A stretch of 64,000 nt of DNA from Streptomyces fuscichromogenes (GTDB taxonomy: Bacteria > Actinomycetota > Actinomycetes > Streptomycetales > Streptomycetaceae), in the NCBI RefSeq assembly GCF_014645815.1, contig NZ_BMML01000001.1, positions 682,395-746,394 on the forward strand, read 5' to 3'. Position 1 is the first letter of the stretch; the number at the start of each line of letters is the position of its first letter. A model generated the notes under the pieces. It did not search any database. It was not told the DNA's origin and saw only the letters and a program-made list of their open reading frames with translations. A program made the translations under genes and the position numbers. Of this stretch, positions 24,867-32,734 are shown piece after piece.

Positions 24867-25895
24867 GTGGCGACCCGACGCGCACTCCTCGCCGCCACTG
24901 CCGCGCTGGCCATGGGCTCGGCCACCGGCTTCACCCGCGACCGCCGTGTCCTGCACGTCCGCCCCGGTGACTCCGTGCAGGCCGCCGTGGACGCGGTGGC
25001 CGGGCCCGGGTGGACGATCGTCGTGCACCCGGGGACGTACCGCGAGGTCGTCGATGTGCCCGCCGAGAAGGCCGAGTTGACGATCCGGGGGGCCGGCCGT
25101 GAGCCGCGGGCCGCCGTCATCGTCTTCGACAACGCCAACGGGACGCAGCGGCCCGACGGTTCGGGGACCTACGGCACGGCCGGCTCGGCCACCTTCAGCT
25201 CGGCGGCACCCGGGCTCGTCGTCCGCGACCTCACCCTGGCCAACGACTGGCTGCGCGCCGACCACCCGGAGATCACCGGCACCCAGGCCGTCGCCGCCTG
25301 CCTGACCGGGGACCGTACGCACGTCGAGAACGTGCGGCTGCTCGCGCACCAGGACACCCTGTTCGCCGACACCACCGAACTCGGCTCCTTCGACCGGCAG
25401 TTCTTCCGCCGCTGCCACATCGAGGGCGATGTCGACTTCGTCTTCGGGCGGGCGAGGGCGGTGTACGAGCACTGCCACTTCCGCACCCTGCAACGGGACG
25501 TGGCCTTCACCCCCAAGGGCATGGTGTTCGCCCCCTCGACCGCCCGTGCGAACCCGTACGGGTTCCTCGCCGTCCGCTGCCGGTTCTCCTCCGGCGCGGA
25601 GGACGGGGCGTACAAGCTGGCGCGGCCCTGGGTGCCGTCCTACGAGACCACCGCCTGGCCCTCGCTGGTCGTGCGGGACAGTCTCATCGGTCCCGGGATC
25701 GACCCGGTCGCGCCCTACACGAACATGCGGGACGCCTATCCCTGGCAGTCCATGCGGTTCGCCGAGTACCGCAACTCCGGGCCGGGCGCGGTGATCACCG
25801 TCCCCGAGAACCGGCCCCAGCTCACCGACGCCGAGGCCGCGTCGCACACCCCCGCGGCCTACCTCGGCGACTGGAAACCCGTCCGCTCATCCTGA
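24867..25895 (+). CDS. Pectinesterase, second tandem copy
   Basis: The 342-residue paralogue of the preceding gene retains Asp163 (HQDTLF), Asp190 (GDVDFVFG) and Arg253 (KLARPW). Its leader is short: MATRRALLAATAALAMGSA, a weaker Tat- or Sec-like signal. The GTG start one base after the previous stop implies coupling. Strong identity in blocks such as NDWLRADHP and PWQSMRFAEYRN suggests a tandem duplication followed by divergence of the N-terminus. Two copies may differ in pattern of demethylation. Confidence 0.88.
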   Translation: MATRRALLAATAALAMGSATGFTRDRRVLHVRPGDSVQAAVDAVAGPGWTIVVHPGTYREVVDVPAEKAELTIRGAGREPRAAVIVFDNANGTQRPDGSGTYGTAGSATFSSAAPGLVVRDLTLANDWLRADHPEITGTQAVAACLTGDRTHVENVRLLAHQDTLFADTTELGSFDRQFFRRCHIEGDVDFVFGRARAVYEHCHFRTLQRDVAFTPKGMVFAPSTARANPYGFLAVRCRFSSGAEDGAYKLARPWVPSYETTAWPSLVVRDSLIGPGIDPVAPYTNMRDAYPWQSMRFAEYRNSGPGAVITVPENRPQLTDAEAASHTPAAYLGDWKPVRSS

Positions 25896-25917
25896 TCGAC
25901 GAAAGGACCCGCACGTC

Positions 25918-27030
25918 ATGCGTCGAATCAGCACCTTCACCGCGCTGGCCGTGACCACGGCATCGCTCGGACTCGCCGTGATCGCCACCCCGGCACACGC
26001 GGCCACCGTCGTGGTCAGCACCTCCACCGACCTGTCCAACGCCATCAAGAACGCCACCGCCGGCGAGGTCATCCAGGTCCGCGGCGGCACCTACTACCCG
26101 ACCGCCACCCTCCAGTCCACGGTCAACGGCACCTCCGCCGCGCCGGTCACGCTCACCGCCTACGGCTCGGAGACGGTCAAGATCGACGGCTCCTCGCTGC
26201 CCTCCGGCCAGTGGATCTTCAAGCTGACCGCGGACTACTGGAACGTCTCCGACATCACCTTCCAGAACTCCCCGGACAGCGCGGTCGTCTGCCAGTCCTG
26301 CACCGGCACCAACTGGAGCAACATCAAGACCATCGACGGCGGCGACTCCGGCTTCACGCTGACCGGCGACGGCACGGTCAACAACACCGTGAAGAACCTG
26401 GACAGTTACGGCAACTACGACGCCGCCACGCACGGCCAGAACGCGGACGGCGTCGCCATCAAGTTCGGCTCCGGCACCGGCAACCTCGTCACCGGCGCCC
26501 GGCTGTACAACAACTCGGACGACGGGATCGACCTCTGGTCCTTCTCCTCGCCCGTCACCATCGAGCACACCTGGTCCTTCGGCAACGGCGTCAACCGCTG
26601 GGGCGACTCCGCCTTCGAGGGCAACGGCAACGGCTTCAAGCTGGGCGGCAACGGCGTCACCGTCGCGCACGTCGTCAACAACTCGGCCGCCTGGGGCAAC
26701 TCGGGCAACGGGTTCACGGAGAACTCCAACACCGGCGCGATCGTCATCAACCGCACCACCGCCTACGCCAACAGCGGCTGGGGCTACTACTTCGCCACCA
26801 GCGCGGCCCGGCTCGGCAAGAACCTCGCGGTGGGCAACGGCAGCGGGTCGGTCAGCAAGGGCTCCTCGGTGGTGTCCGCCGGCAACAACTGGGACAGCGG
26901 CATCAGCACCCCCGCCTTCAGGTCGACGGACGCGACCACCACGTACAACGCCCGCCAGTCGGACGGCTCACTGCCGGCGACCACCTTCCTGACGACGGGG
27001 AGCACGACCATCGGGGCCACCATGAACTGA
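25918..27030 (+). CDS. Secreted pectate lyase-like beta-helix protein, PL9 type
   Basis: The 370-residue protein has a signal peptide ending in PAHAA and a right-handed beta-helix. The PL9-like words NADGVAIKFGSGTGN and YNNSDDGIDLW carry calcium-site Asp residues, and NGNGFKLGG carries Lys241, the position of the Pel9A catalytic Lys. It should cut polygalacturonate endolytically by beta-elimination. A GAAAGGA ribosome site precedes the ATG. It is shorter than many PL9 enzymes and consists of the catalytic domain alone. A paralogue lies at 28109. Confidence 0.85.
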   Translation: MRRISTFTALAVTTASLGLAVIATPAHAATVVVSTSTDLSNAIKNATAGEVIQVRGGTYYPTATLQSTVNGTSAAPVTLTAYGSETVKIDGSSLPSGQWIFKLTADYWNVSDITFQNSPDSAVVCQSCTGTNWSNIKTIDGGDSGFTLTGDGTVNNTVKNLDSYGNYDAATHGQNADGVAIKFGSGTGNLVTGARLYNNSDDGIDLWSFSSPVTIEHTWSFGNGVNRWGDSAFEGNGNGFKLGGNGVTVAHVVNNSAAWGNSGNGFTENSNTGAIVINRTTAYANSGWGYYFATSAARLGKNLAVGNGSGSVSKGSSVVSAGNNWDSGISTPAFRSTDATTTYNARQSDGSLPATTFLTTGSTTIGATMN

Positions 27031-27068
27031 ACGACGGAAGGCAACCGGAAGGATTCCCTCCAGGGCGC

Positions 27069-27097
27069 TTGACCCGCTTTTTGCCCGCCGATGAGAT
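27069..27097 (+). promoter_or_regulatory. Likely sigma-70-type promoter of the HAD phosphatase gene
   Basis: TTGACC at 27069-27074 is followed after 17 bases by TGAGAT at 27092-27097. It lies in the 123-base gap after the lyase gene, about 57 bases before the phosphatase start. This suggests the phosphatase is transcribed independently of the pectinase block. Confidence 0.4.
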
Positions 27098-27153
27098 ATC
27101 GATCAGGCAACGGGTCTCGCGCCCACCCCGGTGACGCGCGTAGAACTCCTGAC

Positions 27154-27951
27154 ATGCATAAGTCACTTCGTCTCGCCGCGATCGCCACCGTGTGTGCGGT
27201 CGCCGGCGGTGCCCTCTACGGCGCCGGTGCCGCCACGGCCGGCCAGTCGACCGCGAACTCCACCCACGAGCCGTACAACATCGGGCTCCTGGTGAAGGAC
27301 ATCGACACCTACTACGGCACCGCCGCCGACGCCAACGGCGTCTACCAGGCCTCGCCGACCAGCCCCTACGCCAAGGACCTGGCGCGCATCGACGCGGATG
27401 CCAAGCGCTACATCGACCGGGCCGCGCGCAAGGCGCACCGCCACGGCAAGAAGCCCGCGGTCGTCTTCGACATCGACGACACGCTGCTGCTCAGCCTCGA
27501 CTACGAGAAGCGCTACAACTACACGTACAACTCCACCACCTGGGCCGACTACGTCAACAAGGCCGACCGGCCGGGCGTGTTCGGCAGCGCCGAGCTCGTC
27601 CAGTACGCGCAGAGCGAGGGCGTCGAGGTCTTCTACAACTCCGGGCTCAGCGAGGCGCAGCGCACCGCCGCCGTGGAGAACCTGAAGAAGATCGGCGCCG
27701 ACGTCAACCTCGACGCCGCCCACATGTTCCTCAAGGACAAGGCCAACCCGCCGTCCTACCTGAGCTCCTGCGCCACCGCGGGCACCTGGAACTGCACCAC
27801 CGTGCAGTACAAGTCCGGCACCCGCAAGCACATCGAGCAGGACCTCGGCTACGACGTCGTCGCCAACTTCGGCGACCAGTACTCGGACCTGGACGGCGGT
27901 TACGCGGACCGCACGTACAAGCTGCCGAACCCGACGTACTTCGTGTCGTAG
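27154..27951 (+). CDS. Secreted HAD-family acid phosphatase (class B-like)
   Basis: The 265-residue protein has a signal peptide (hydrophobic 5-29, ending ATAG) and the HAD nucleophile motif VFDIDDTLLL with Asp106 and Asp108. The acid phosphatase B fold follows, with VFYNSGLSEAQR (motif II region) and NFGDQYSDLDGG (motif IV). It should hydrolyse phosphomonoesters outside the cell. It sits between two pectate lyase paralogues but has its own promoter-like sequence upstream and a strong hairpin downstream, so it may be a later insertion into the pectinase block. Confidence 0.87.
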   Translation: MHKSLRLAAIATVCAVAGGALYGAGAATAGQSTANSTHEPYNIGLLVKDIDTYYGTAADANGVYQASPTSPYAKDLARIDADAKRYIDRAARKAHRHGKKPAVVFDIDDTLLLSLDYEKRYNYTYNSTTWADYVNKADRPGVFGSAELVQYAQSEGVEVFYNSGLSEAQRTAAVENLKKIGADVNLDAAHMFLKDKANPPSYLSSCATAGTWNCTTVQYKSGTRKHIEQDLGYDVVANFGDQYSDLDGGYADRTYKLPNPTYFVS

Positions 27952-28000
27952 TCGAGAAGGACGGCAACCCTTTCCGGCCACTGCGGCGACTGGGAGACAG

Positions 28001-28032
28001 AAACGGGCCGGGGCGGCCCCTCCGGCCCGTTT
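28001..28032 (+). terminator. Terminator hairpin after the phosphatase gene
   Basis: AAACGGGCCGG (28001-28011) pairs perfectly with CCGGCCCGTTT (28022-28032) across a 10-base loop, 50 bases after the stop. The 11-bp stem with an A-rich and T-rich base fits a Streptomyces terminator and isolates the phosphatase from the lyase gene at 28109. Confidence 0.75.
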
Positions 28033-28108
28033 CGCTCCCCCTCGTCGAACACGTCCGGCACGTCTAGCTCGTCTAGCACGTCGAGGACGTCAAGGAAAGG
28101 AACGGCCA

Positions 28109-29263
28109 GTGCGCTTCAGCACCGGACGCCACCGCAGGACGCGTACCCTCTCGATCGCCGCGGCGGTGGCCGTCGCCGCGGGAGCGGGCGGCGTCTACCT
28201 CGGCCTGTCGAACGGCGGTGCCCAGGCCGCCACCAGCACGGTCACCGTCTCCACCACCGCACAGCTGGAGTCGGCCGTCGCGGGCGCCGCCGCCGGTACC
28301 GTCATCGAGGTGCGCGCGGGCACCTACTACCCGACCGCCACCCTCAAGTCGACCGCGAGCGGCACCGCGTCGAACCGCATCACGCTCCAGGCCCGCAGCG
28401 GCGAGAAGGTCAGGATCGACGGCTCCAAGCTCCCCGCCGGCCAGTGGCTCACCGGGATCTACGGCAGCTACTGGACCGTCCAGGACCTCACCTTCCAGAA
28501 CTCCCCGGCCCAGGGCTTCGTCGCCACCTCGTCCACGGGCGGGATCTTCAAGAACCTCGTCACCGCGGACAACGGCGATTCCGGGTTCACCCTGCGCGGC
28601 GACAACACGGTGAACAACCTCGTCCAGAACCTGGACAGTTACGGCAACTACGACAAGGCCGGGCACGGCCAGAACGCCGACGGCATCGCCATCAAGTTCG
28701 GCTCGGGCACCGGCAACAAGGTGACCGGCGCGCGCCTCTACAACAACTCGGACGACGGGCTGGACCTGTGGCAGTTCTCGTCCCCCGTCCGGATCGAGCA
28801 CAGCTGGGCCTTCGGCAACGGCAAGAACCGCTGGAACGACTCCGCGTTCGAGGGCAACGGCAACGGGTTCAAGCTGGGCGGCGGGGGCGTCGCCGTCGCG
28901 CATGTCGTCAACGACGACGCGGCCTGGGACAACACGCTGAACGGGTTCACCGAGAACTCCAACACCGGGGCGATCGTGCTGAACCGCAACACGGCGTACT
29001 CGAACGGCGAGGCCGGGTTCTTCTTCGCGACGAGCAGGTCGCGGCTGGCCCGGAACCTCTCCGTGGCCGACAAGGGCGGACTGGTCACGCGCGGCTCCGC
29101 CACCGTCTCCGCCGCGAACAGCTGGGACAGCGGGGTGACCGCGCCGGCCTTCAGGTCGACGGACGCGACGACCGCGTACGGGGCCCGTGCCGCCAACGGC
29201 TCCTTGCCCGCGACGACCTTCCTGACCACGGGGTCGAGCACCATCGGGGCGACCATGGACTGA
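28109..29263 (+). CDS. Secreted pectate lyase-like beta-helix protein, PL9 type, second copy
   Basis: The 384-residue paralogue of the gene at 25918 shares NADGIAIKFGSGTGN, YNNSDDGLDLW and NGNGFKLGG (Lys255). It has a different leader: a basic start RHRRTRT, then a hydrophobic core and a cut near GAQAATS. Identity is high through the helix and at the end (LPATTFLTTGS...IGATM), so the pair arose by duplication. The GTG start has AAGGAAAGG nine bases upstream. Because a terminator precedes it, it probably has its own promoter in the short repetitive stretch 28050-28100. Confidence 0.85.
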   Translation: MRFSTGRHRRTRTLSIAAAVAVAAGAGGVYLGLSNGGAQAATSTVTVSTTAQLESAVAGAAAGTVIEVRAGTYYPTATLKSTASGTASNRITLQARSGEKVRIDGSKLPAGQWLTGIYGSYWTVQDLTFQNSPAQGFVATSSTGGIFKNLVTADNGDSGFTLRGDNTVNNLVQNLDSYGNYDKAGHGQNADGIAIKFGSGTGNKVTGARLYNNSDDGLDLWQFSSPVRIEHSWAFGNGKNRWNDSAFEGNGNGFKLGGGGVAVAHVVNDDAAWDNTLNGFTENSNTGAIVLNRNTAYSNGEAGFFFATSRSRLARNLSVADKGGLVTRGSATVSAANSWDSGVTAPAFRSTDATTAYGARAANGSLPATTFLTTGSSTIGATMD

Positions 29264-29284
29264 GGCGGCGGCCGCCGCGCGTCG

Positions 29285-29332
29285 ATGCGGTCCCGCGCCC
29301 CTGCCGCTTCTTCTGGGGGCGCGGGACCGCAT
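29285..29332. terminator. Strong bidirectional terminator
   Basis: A perfect 17-bp stem pairs 29285-29301 (ATGCGGTCCCGCGCCCC) with 29316-29332, enclosing a 14-base loop. It lies between the convergent lyase gene and the leftward membrane-protein gene and should stop transcription from both sides. Confidence 0.85.
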
Positions 29333-29503
29333 CTGTGCGGACGGCCGTCAGGGCGGCATGTTCCCGGACCTCACCACCGGGGGTCTTGCCGCCGCCCTCG
29401 CGGACGCCGGGGCCGAGCCGGTTTCCCGCCGTGCGGCCGGGCTCGCCCGTCGGTTCCTGGTCGCCGCCGACGGGCAAAGGGTTGCCGTGTTCCCGGAACT
29501 TCT

Positions 29504-30355
29504 CTACGAGTCTCCGTCGGATGTCGTGTGGGCGGCGAAGCCGCCGGTCACCGCGTACTGCCCGCCGCCCGCGCCGCCCGTGATCGTGTAGCTGTCGTCC
29601 TTGGCGTCGCGGCCGCCGCGCTCGTGGTTGTACTGGCCCGCGAACACCCACTCGCCGACCGCGACCTTGCTGCCCGGCTTGAGCGTCCACGTGTAGACCA
29701 GGAAGCCGTCCTGCTCGGTCACGGTCTGCGTGAAGTCGCTCTCCGGCAGCGAGCGCCAGGCCCCGGCGTTGGACACCCCGCCGGTCTGGGCCACCTTCAG
29801 CCGCACCGTCAGCGCCGTCAGCTGCCCGGAGACCTTCAGGGTCACGTCGGACTGCGCCCAGAAGTCGTTGCTGTGCGGGTCCACCGAGCCGTCCGACCAG
29901 AGCGGGCCGTCCGTCTCGCCCTGTGCGACGGGTGCCGTGGGGGTGGCGGAGGCCCGGGGGGTCGACGAGGGCGCCGTACTCGTCCTGGGGGAGGCGTTCT
30001 GCGAGGGCGCGCCGGAGGCCGGCGGGGTGGCCGTGCGGGACGGCGGGCGGCTGGTCGCCTCCGGGGACGACAAGGGCGTCGGCGACACCGCGACCGTCTT
30101 CTCGGTGGGCGGGCCCTTGACGGCCGAGGCGACCGCGTAGCCGCCGACCCCGAGGACTGCGGCGACCGCGGCGGTGGCGCTGACCACCCGGACCCAGCCG
30201 AACAGGGGCGGAAGGGTGGCGCGATGGTTCGGGCGGTCCTGCGCGGCCATGCCCCGCTCGACCCGGGCCAGGATCCGGGCACGGTCGGGTTCGTGCGCCT
30301 CGGCCGCCTCGTGCAGCCGGGCGCGCAGCTCGTCGTGCACGTCCTGCTGCCTCAT
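29504..30355 (-). CDS. Membrane-anchored extracellular protein paired with a SigE-family sigma factor
   Basis: The 283-residue protein has a cytoplasmic N-terminus (1-52) with an acidic/basic helix, then one membrane helix (about 53-78). A low-complexity Pro/Ser/Thr spacer (about 82-150) and a compact extracellular beta domain (about 155-283) follow. Its ATG overlaps the stop of the sigma factor, so it is the likely partner: an anti-sigma regulator or a sensor. The N-terminus lacks a recognisable ZAS zinc motif (no HxxxCxxC), so anti-sigma activity is only inferred. I do not recognise the extracellular domain. Confidence 0.7.
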   Translation of the reverse strand: MRQQDVHDELRARLHEAAEAHEPDRARILARVERGMAAQDRPNHRATLPPLFGWVRVVSATAAVAAVLGVGGYAVASAVKGPPTEKTVAVSPTPLSSPEATSRPPSRTATPPASGAPSQNASPRTSTAPSSTPRASATPTAPVAQGETDGPLWSDGSVDPHSNDFWAQSDVTLKVSGQLTALTVRLKVAQTGGVSNAGAWRSLPESDFTQTVTEQDGFLVYTWTLKPGSKVAVGEWVFAGQYNHERGGRDAKDDSYTITGGAGGGQYAVTGGFAAHTTSDGDS

Positions 30356-30924
30356 CGGTTCCTTCCTCCGCTCTCACCCGTCCGCGGCACCATCGCCGCG
30401 TGCACCTTCTGCGGAACACCCTGGGACTCGCCGAGCAGCCGCTGCAACTCCGCCATGCCCTTGGACGTCTGGCTCTTAACGGTACCCACCGAGATCCCCA
30501 GGGCGAGCGCGGTGTCCTTCTCCGACAGGTCGAACGCGTGCCGCAGCACCACGCACGCCCGCTTGCGGAACGGCAGGCGGCGCAGCGCGCCCTGCACGTC
30601 GACCACGCCGGCGACGTCCGGGTTCTCGGCGGTCTCCTCGCGGTGCGACCAGAACAGGGCGATCCGGCGCCGCTCGCGCACGGCGCTGCGGATACGGGTG
30701 CGGGCCAGGTTGGCGACGACCCCCCGGGCGTAGGCGACCGGGTGGTCGGCGGCCCGCACCCGGTCCCAGCGGTGCCACAGCGCCAGCAGGGCGTCGGCGG
30801 CCAGATCGTCGGCGGCGTCCGCCTCACCGGTCAGCAGCTGGGCGAGACGGGCGAGTTCGGCGTAGTGGCGCTCGAAGAAGGCATGGAACTCCACGGAGGC
30901 GGCGTCGTCGACGACTGAGCCCAC
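30352..30924 (-). CDS. ECF RNA polymerase sigma factor, SigE family of actinobacteria
   Basis: The 190-residue sigma factor has region 2 (FFERHYAELARLAQLLTG ... ADDLAADALLALWHRWDRV, residues about 15-60) and region 4 (LRRLPFRKRACVVLRHAFDLSEKDTALALGISVGTVKSQ, about 110-155). A short C-terminal tail follows. The start is GTG at 30924 with AGAGG upstream. A 16-bp palindrome at 30952-30967 lies just upstream. It is coupled to the membrane protein that follows. The adjacent purine permease is divergent, with the orphan PBP beyond it, which may hint at envelope stress, but no target is shown. Confidence 0.9.
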   Translation of the reverse strand: MGSVVDDAASVEFHAFFERHYAELARLAQLLTGEADAADDLAADALLALWHRWDRVRAADHPVAYARGVVANLARTRIRSAVRERRRIALFWSHREETAENPDVAGVVDVQGALRRLPFRKRACVVLRHAFDLSEKDTALALGISVGTVKSQTSKGMAELQRLLGESQGVPQKVHAAMVPRTGESGGRNR

Positions 30925-30951
30925 GGGTGACCTCTTCTGTCAGGGATTCTG

Positions 30952-30967
30952 TGTCATGTAGATGACA
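30952..30967. promoter_or_regulatory. Palindrome upstream of the ECF sigma gene
   Basis: TGTCAT and ATGACA flank a 4-base spacer (GTAG), 28 bases before the GTG start. It is a good candidate for an operator or a leader hairpin. The rest of the 283-base gap to the purine permease contains the second inverted repeat listed at 31083. Confidence 0.45.
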
Positions 30968-31082
30968 TGCGGTGACTTGTGAACATCCGGAGGAACGTTC
31001 CGGCGAGATCCGGAGCGTAGCAGTGATCATTTCGTGTGTGCCGTACGGGGGTTCGATGTGCTTTGTGCGAGGGGCCGGACGC

Positions 31083-31105
31083 GGTGTGGTCCACCGAACC
31101 ACACC
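31083..31105. promoter_or_regulatory. 8-bp inverted repeat before the purine permease gene
   Basis: GGTGTGGT (31083-31090) and ACCACACC (31098-31105) are exact complements with a 7-base spacer, about 100 bases before the permease start. The length and spacing suit a dimeric repressor site. Confidence 0.45.
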
Positions 31106-31207
31106 GAGCCTGATTCCGTAACACGGGGAAAACCTGAAACCGGTGTCGCGCGGGAACAATCCAGCCAGCATCCGCGCACGCACGCCCAGGGGACGAGGAG
31201 TCCGACC

Positions 31208-32659
31208 ATGTCCGAGACGCAGAAGGTGGACCGGCCGCAGGGGGCCGCGCCACCTGCCGGGAACGGCGTCGACCGGTTCTTCAAGATATCCGAGCGAGGT
31301 TCCACCTTCGGCCGGGAGATACGCGGCGGCTTCGCCACGTTCTTCACCATGGCCTACATCCTTGTCCTGAACCCCATCATCCTCGGCAGCGCCAAGGACA
31401 AGTTCGGTCACACCCTCGACACCGGCCAACTCGTCACCGCCACCGCGCTGGTGGCCTGCGTCATGACGGTCGTCATGGGCGTGGGCGGCAATCTGCCCCT
31501 CGCCATCGCCGCCGGACTCGGCCTCAACGCCGTCGTGGCCTTCCAGCTGGCGCCGCTGATGAGCTGGCCCGACGCGATGGGCCTGGTGGTCCTCGAAGGC
31601 CTGCTGATCTGTCTGCTGGTCGTGACCGGGCTGCGCGAGGCGATCATGAACGCCATCCCGCAGCAGCTGAAGCAGGCCATCGGCGTCGGCATCGGCCTGT
31701 TCATCGCCTTCATCGGCTTCGTGGACGCCGGCTTCGTCAGCCGCATCCCGGACGCCGCGGAGACCACCGTGCCGGTGCAGCTGGGCGCCGTCGGACGGCT
31801 CACCGGCTGGCCCGTGCTCGTCTTCTGTATCGGCGTGCTCCTGACCATCGCGCTGGTCGCGCGGAAGGTGAAGGGCGCGATCCTGATCAGCATCGTCACG
31901 ATGACGCTGGTGGCGATCGTCATCAACTCGGCCGCCGACATCAAGAGCTGGGGCCTGACCACGCCGAAGGTCCCCGACAAGATCGTGGAAGCGCCCGACT
32001 TCGGGCTCATCGGTCACTTCAGCCTGTTCGGCGGCTTCGCCAAGGCCGGTGTCCTCACCGCCGTACTGCTGGTCTTCACCCTGATCCTGTCCGACTTCTT
32101 CGACGCCATGGGCACGATCGTCGGCATCAGCGCGGAGGCCGGACTGCTCGACGAGCGGGGGCAGGTGCCGGGCATCGGGCGGGTGCTGTTCATCGACGGC
32201 GCGGCGGCGGTGGCCGGCGGCATCGGCTCGGCCTCCTCCAGCACGGCGTACATCGAGTCGGCGGCGGGGGTGGGGGAGGGGGCGCGCACCGGCTTCGCCA
32301 ACCTGGTCACCGGCGGCCTGTTCGGACTGGCGCTCTTCCTCACGCCGGTGCTGACCATCGTCCCGCTCCAGGCGGCGGCGCCCGCGCTGATCGCCGTGGG
32401 CTTCCTGATGATGACCCACGTCAAGCACATCGACTGGGACAAGTACGAGATCGCGATCCCGGCGTTCCTCACCATCGCCGCGATGCCGTTCACGTACTCC
32501 ATCACGGACGGCATCGGGGCGGGCTTCCTGGCGTACGTCGTGATCAAGGCGGTGCTGGGGAAGGCGAAGGAGGTCAACTGGCTGTTGTGGGCCGTGTCGG
32601 CCTTGTTCCTGGTGTACTTCGCGATCGATCCGGTGGAACAGGTGCTGGGCGTGAAGTAG
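31208..32659 (+). CDS. NCS2 family purine permease (AzgA-like)
   Basis: The 483-residue membrane transporter has twelve to fourteen hydrophobic segments and the AzgA/PbuG features TFFTMAYILVLNP near residue 46, GLGLNAVVAF in helix 3, and FFDAMGTIVG and SSSTAYIESAAGV in helices 8-10. It imports hypoxanthine, adenine or guanine with protons. The start MSETQK was chosen because GAGGAG lies seven bases upstream; the longer frame to 31034 has no RBS. A tetraloop hairpin directly after the stop ends the transcript. Confidence 0.9.
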   Translation: MSETQKVDRPQGAAPPAGNGVDRFFKISERGSTFGREIRGGFATFFTMAYILVLNPIILGSAKDKFGHTLDTGQLVTATALVACVMTVVMGVGGNLPLAIAAGLGLNAVVAFQLAPLMSWPDAMGLVVLEGLLICLLVVTGLREAIMNAIPQQLKQAIGVGIGLFIAFIGFVDAGFVSRIPDAAETTVPVQLGAVGRLTGWPVLVFCIGVLLTIALVARKVKGAILISIVTMTLVAIVINSAADIKSWGLTTPKVPDKIVEAPDFGLIGHFSLFGGFAKAGVLTAVLLVFTLILSDFFDAMGTIVGISAEAGLLDERGQVPGIGRVLFIDGAAAVAGGIGSASSSTAYIESAAGVGEGARTGFANLVTGGLFGLALFLTPVLTIVPLQAAAPALIAVGFLMMTHVKHIDWDKYEIAIPAFLTIAAMPFTYSITDGIGAGFLAYVVIKAVLGKAKEVNWLLWAVSALFLVYFAIDPVEQVLGVK

Positions 32660-32660
32660 A

Positions 32661-32717
32661 GCGCCCCGTAAGGGGCGCGGGGAACTGCGCGACCAGCCAC
32701 GGCGAGACCCGCAGTTG
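32661..32717. terminator. Tetraloop hairpin plus dispersed-repeat tail
   Basis: GCGCCCC (32661-32667), loop GTAA and GGGGCGC (32672-32678) lie immediately after the permease stop. They are followed by GGGGAACTGCGCGACCAGCC and ACCCGCAG, words shared with 1-33. It separates the permease from the convergent PBP gene and is a member of the dispersed repeat family. Confidence 0.7.
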
Positions 32718-32734
32718 ATCGCGCAGAGAACCCT

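Noticed and set aside
29358..29591. A 77-codon plus-strand frame after the terminator
   Set aside because: It overlaps the 3' end of the well-supported membrane-protein gene, has no convincing ribosome site and no family words. A weak chance remains that it is a fragment.
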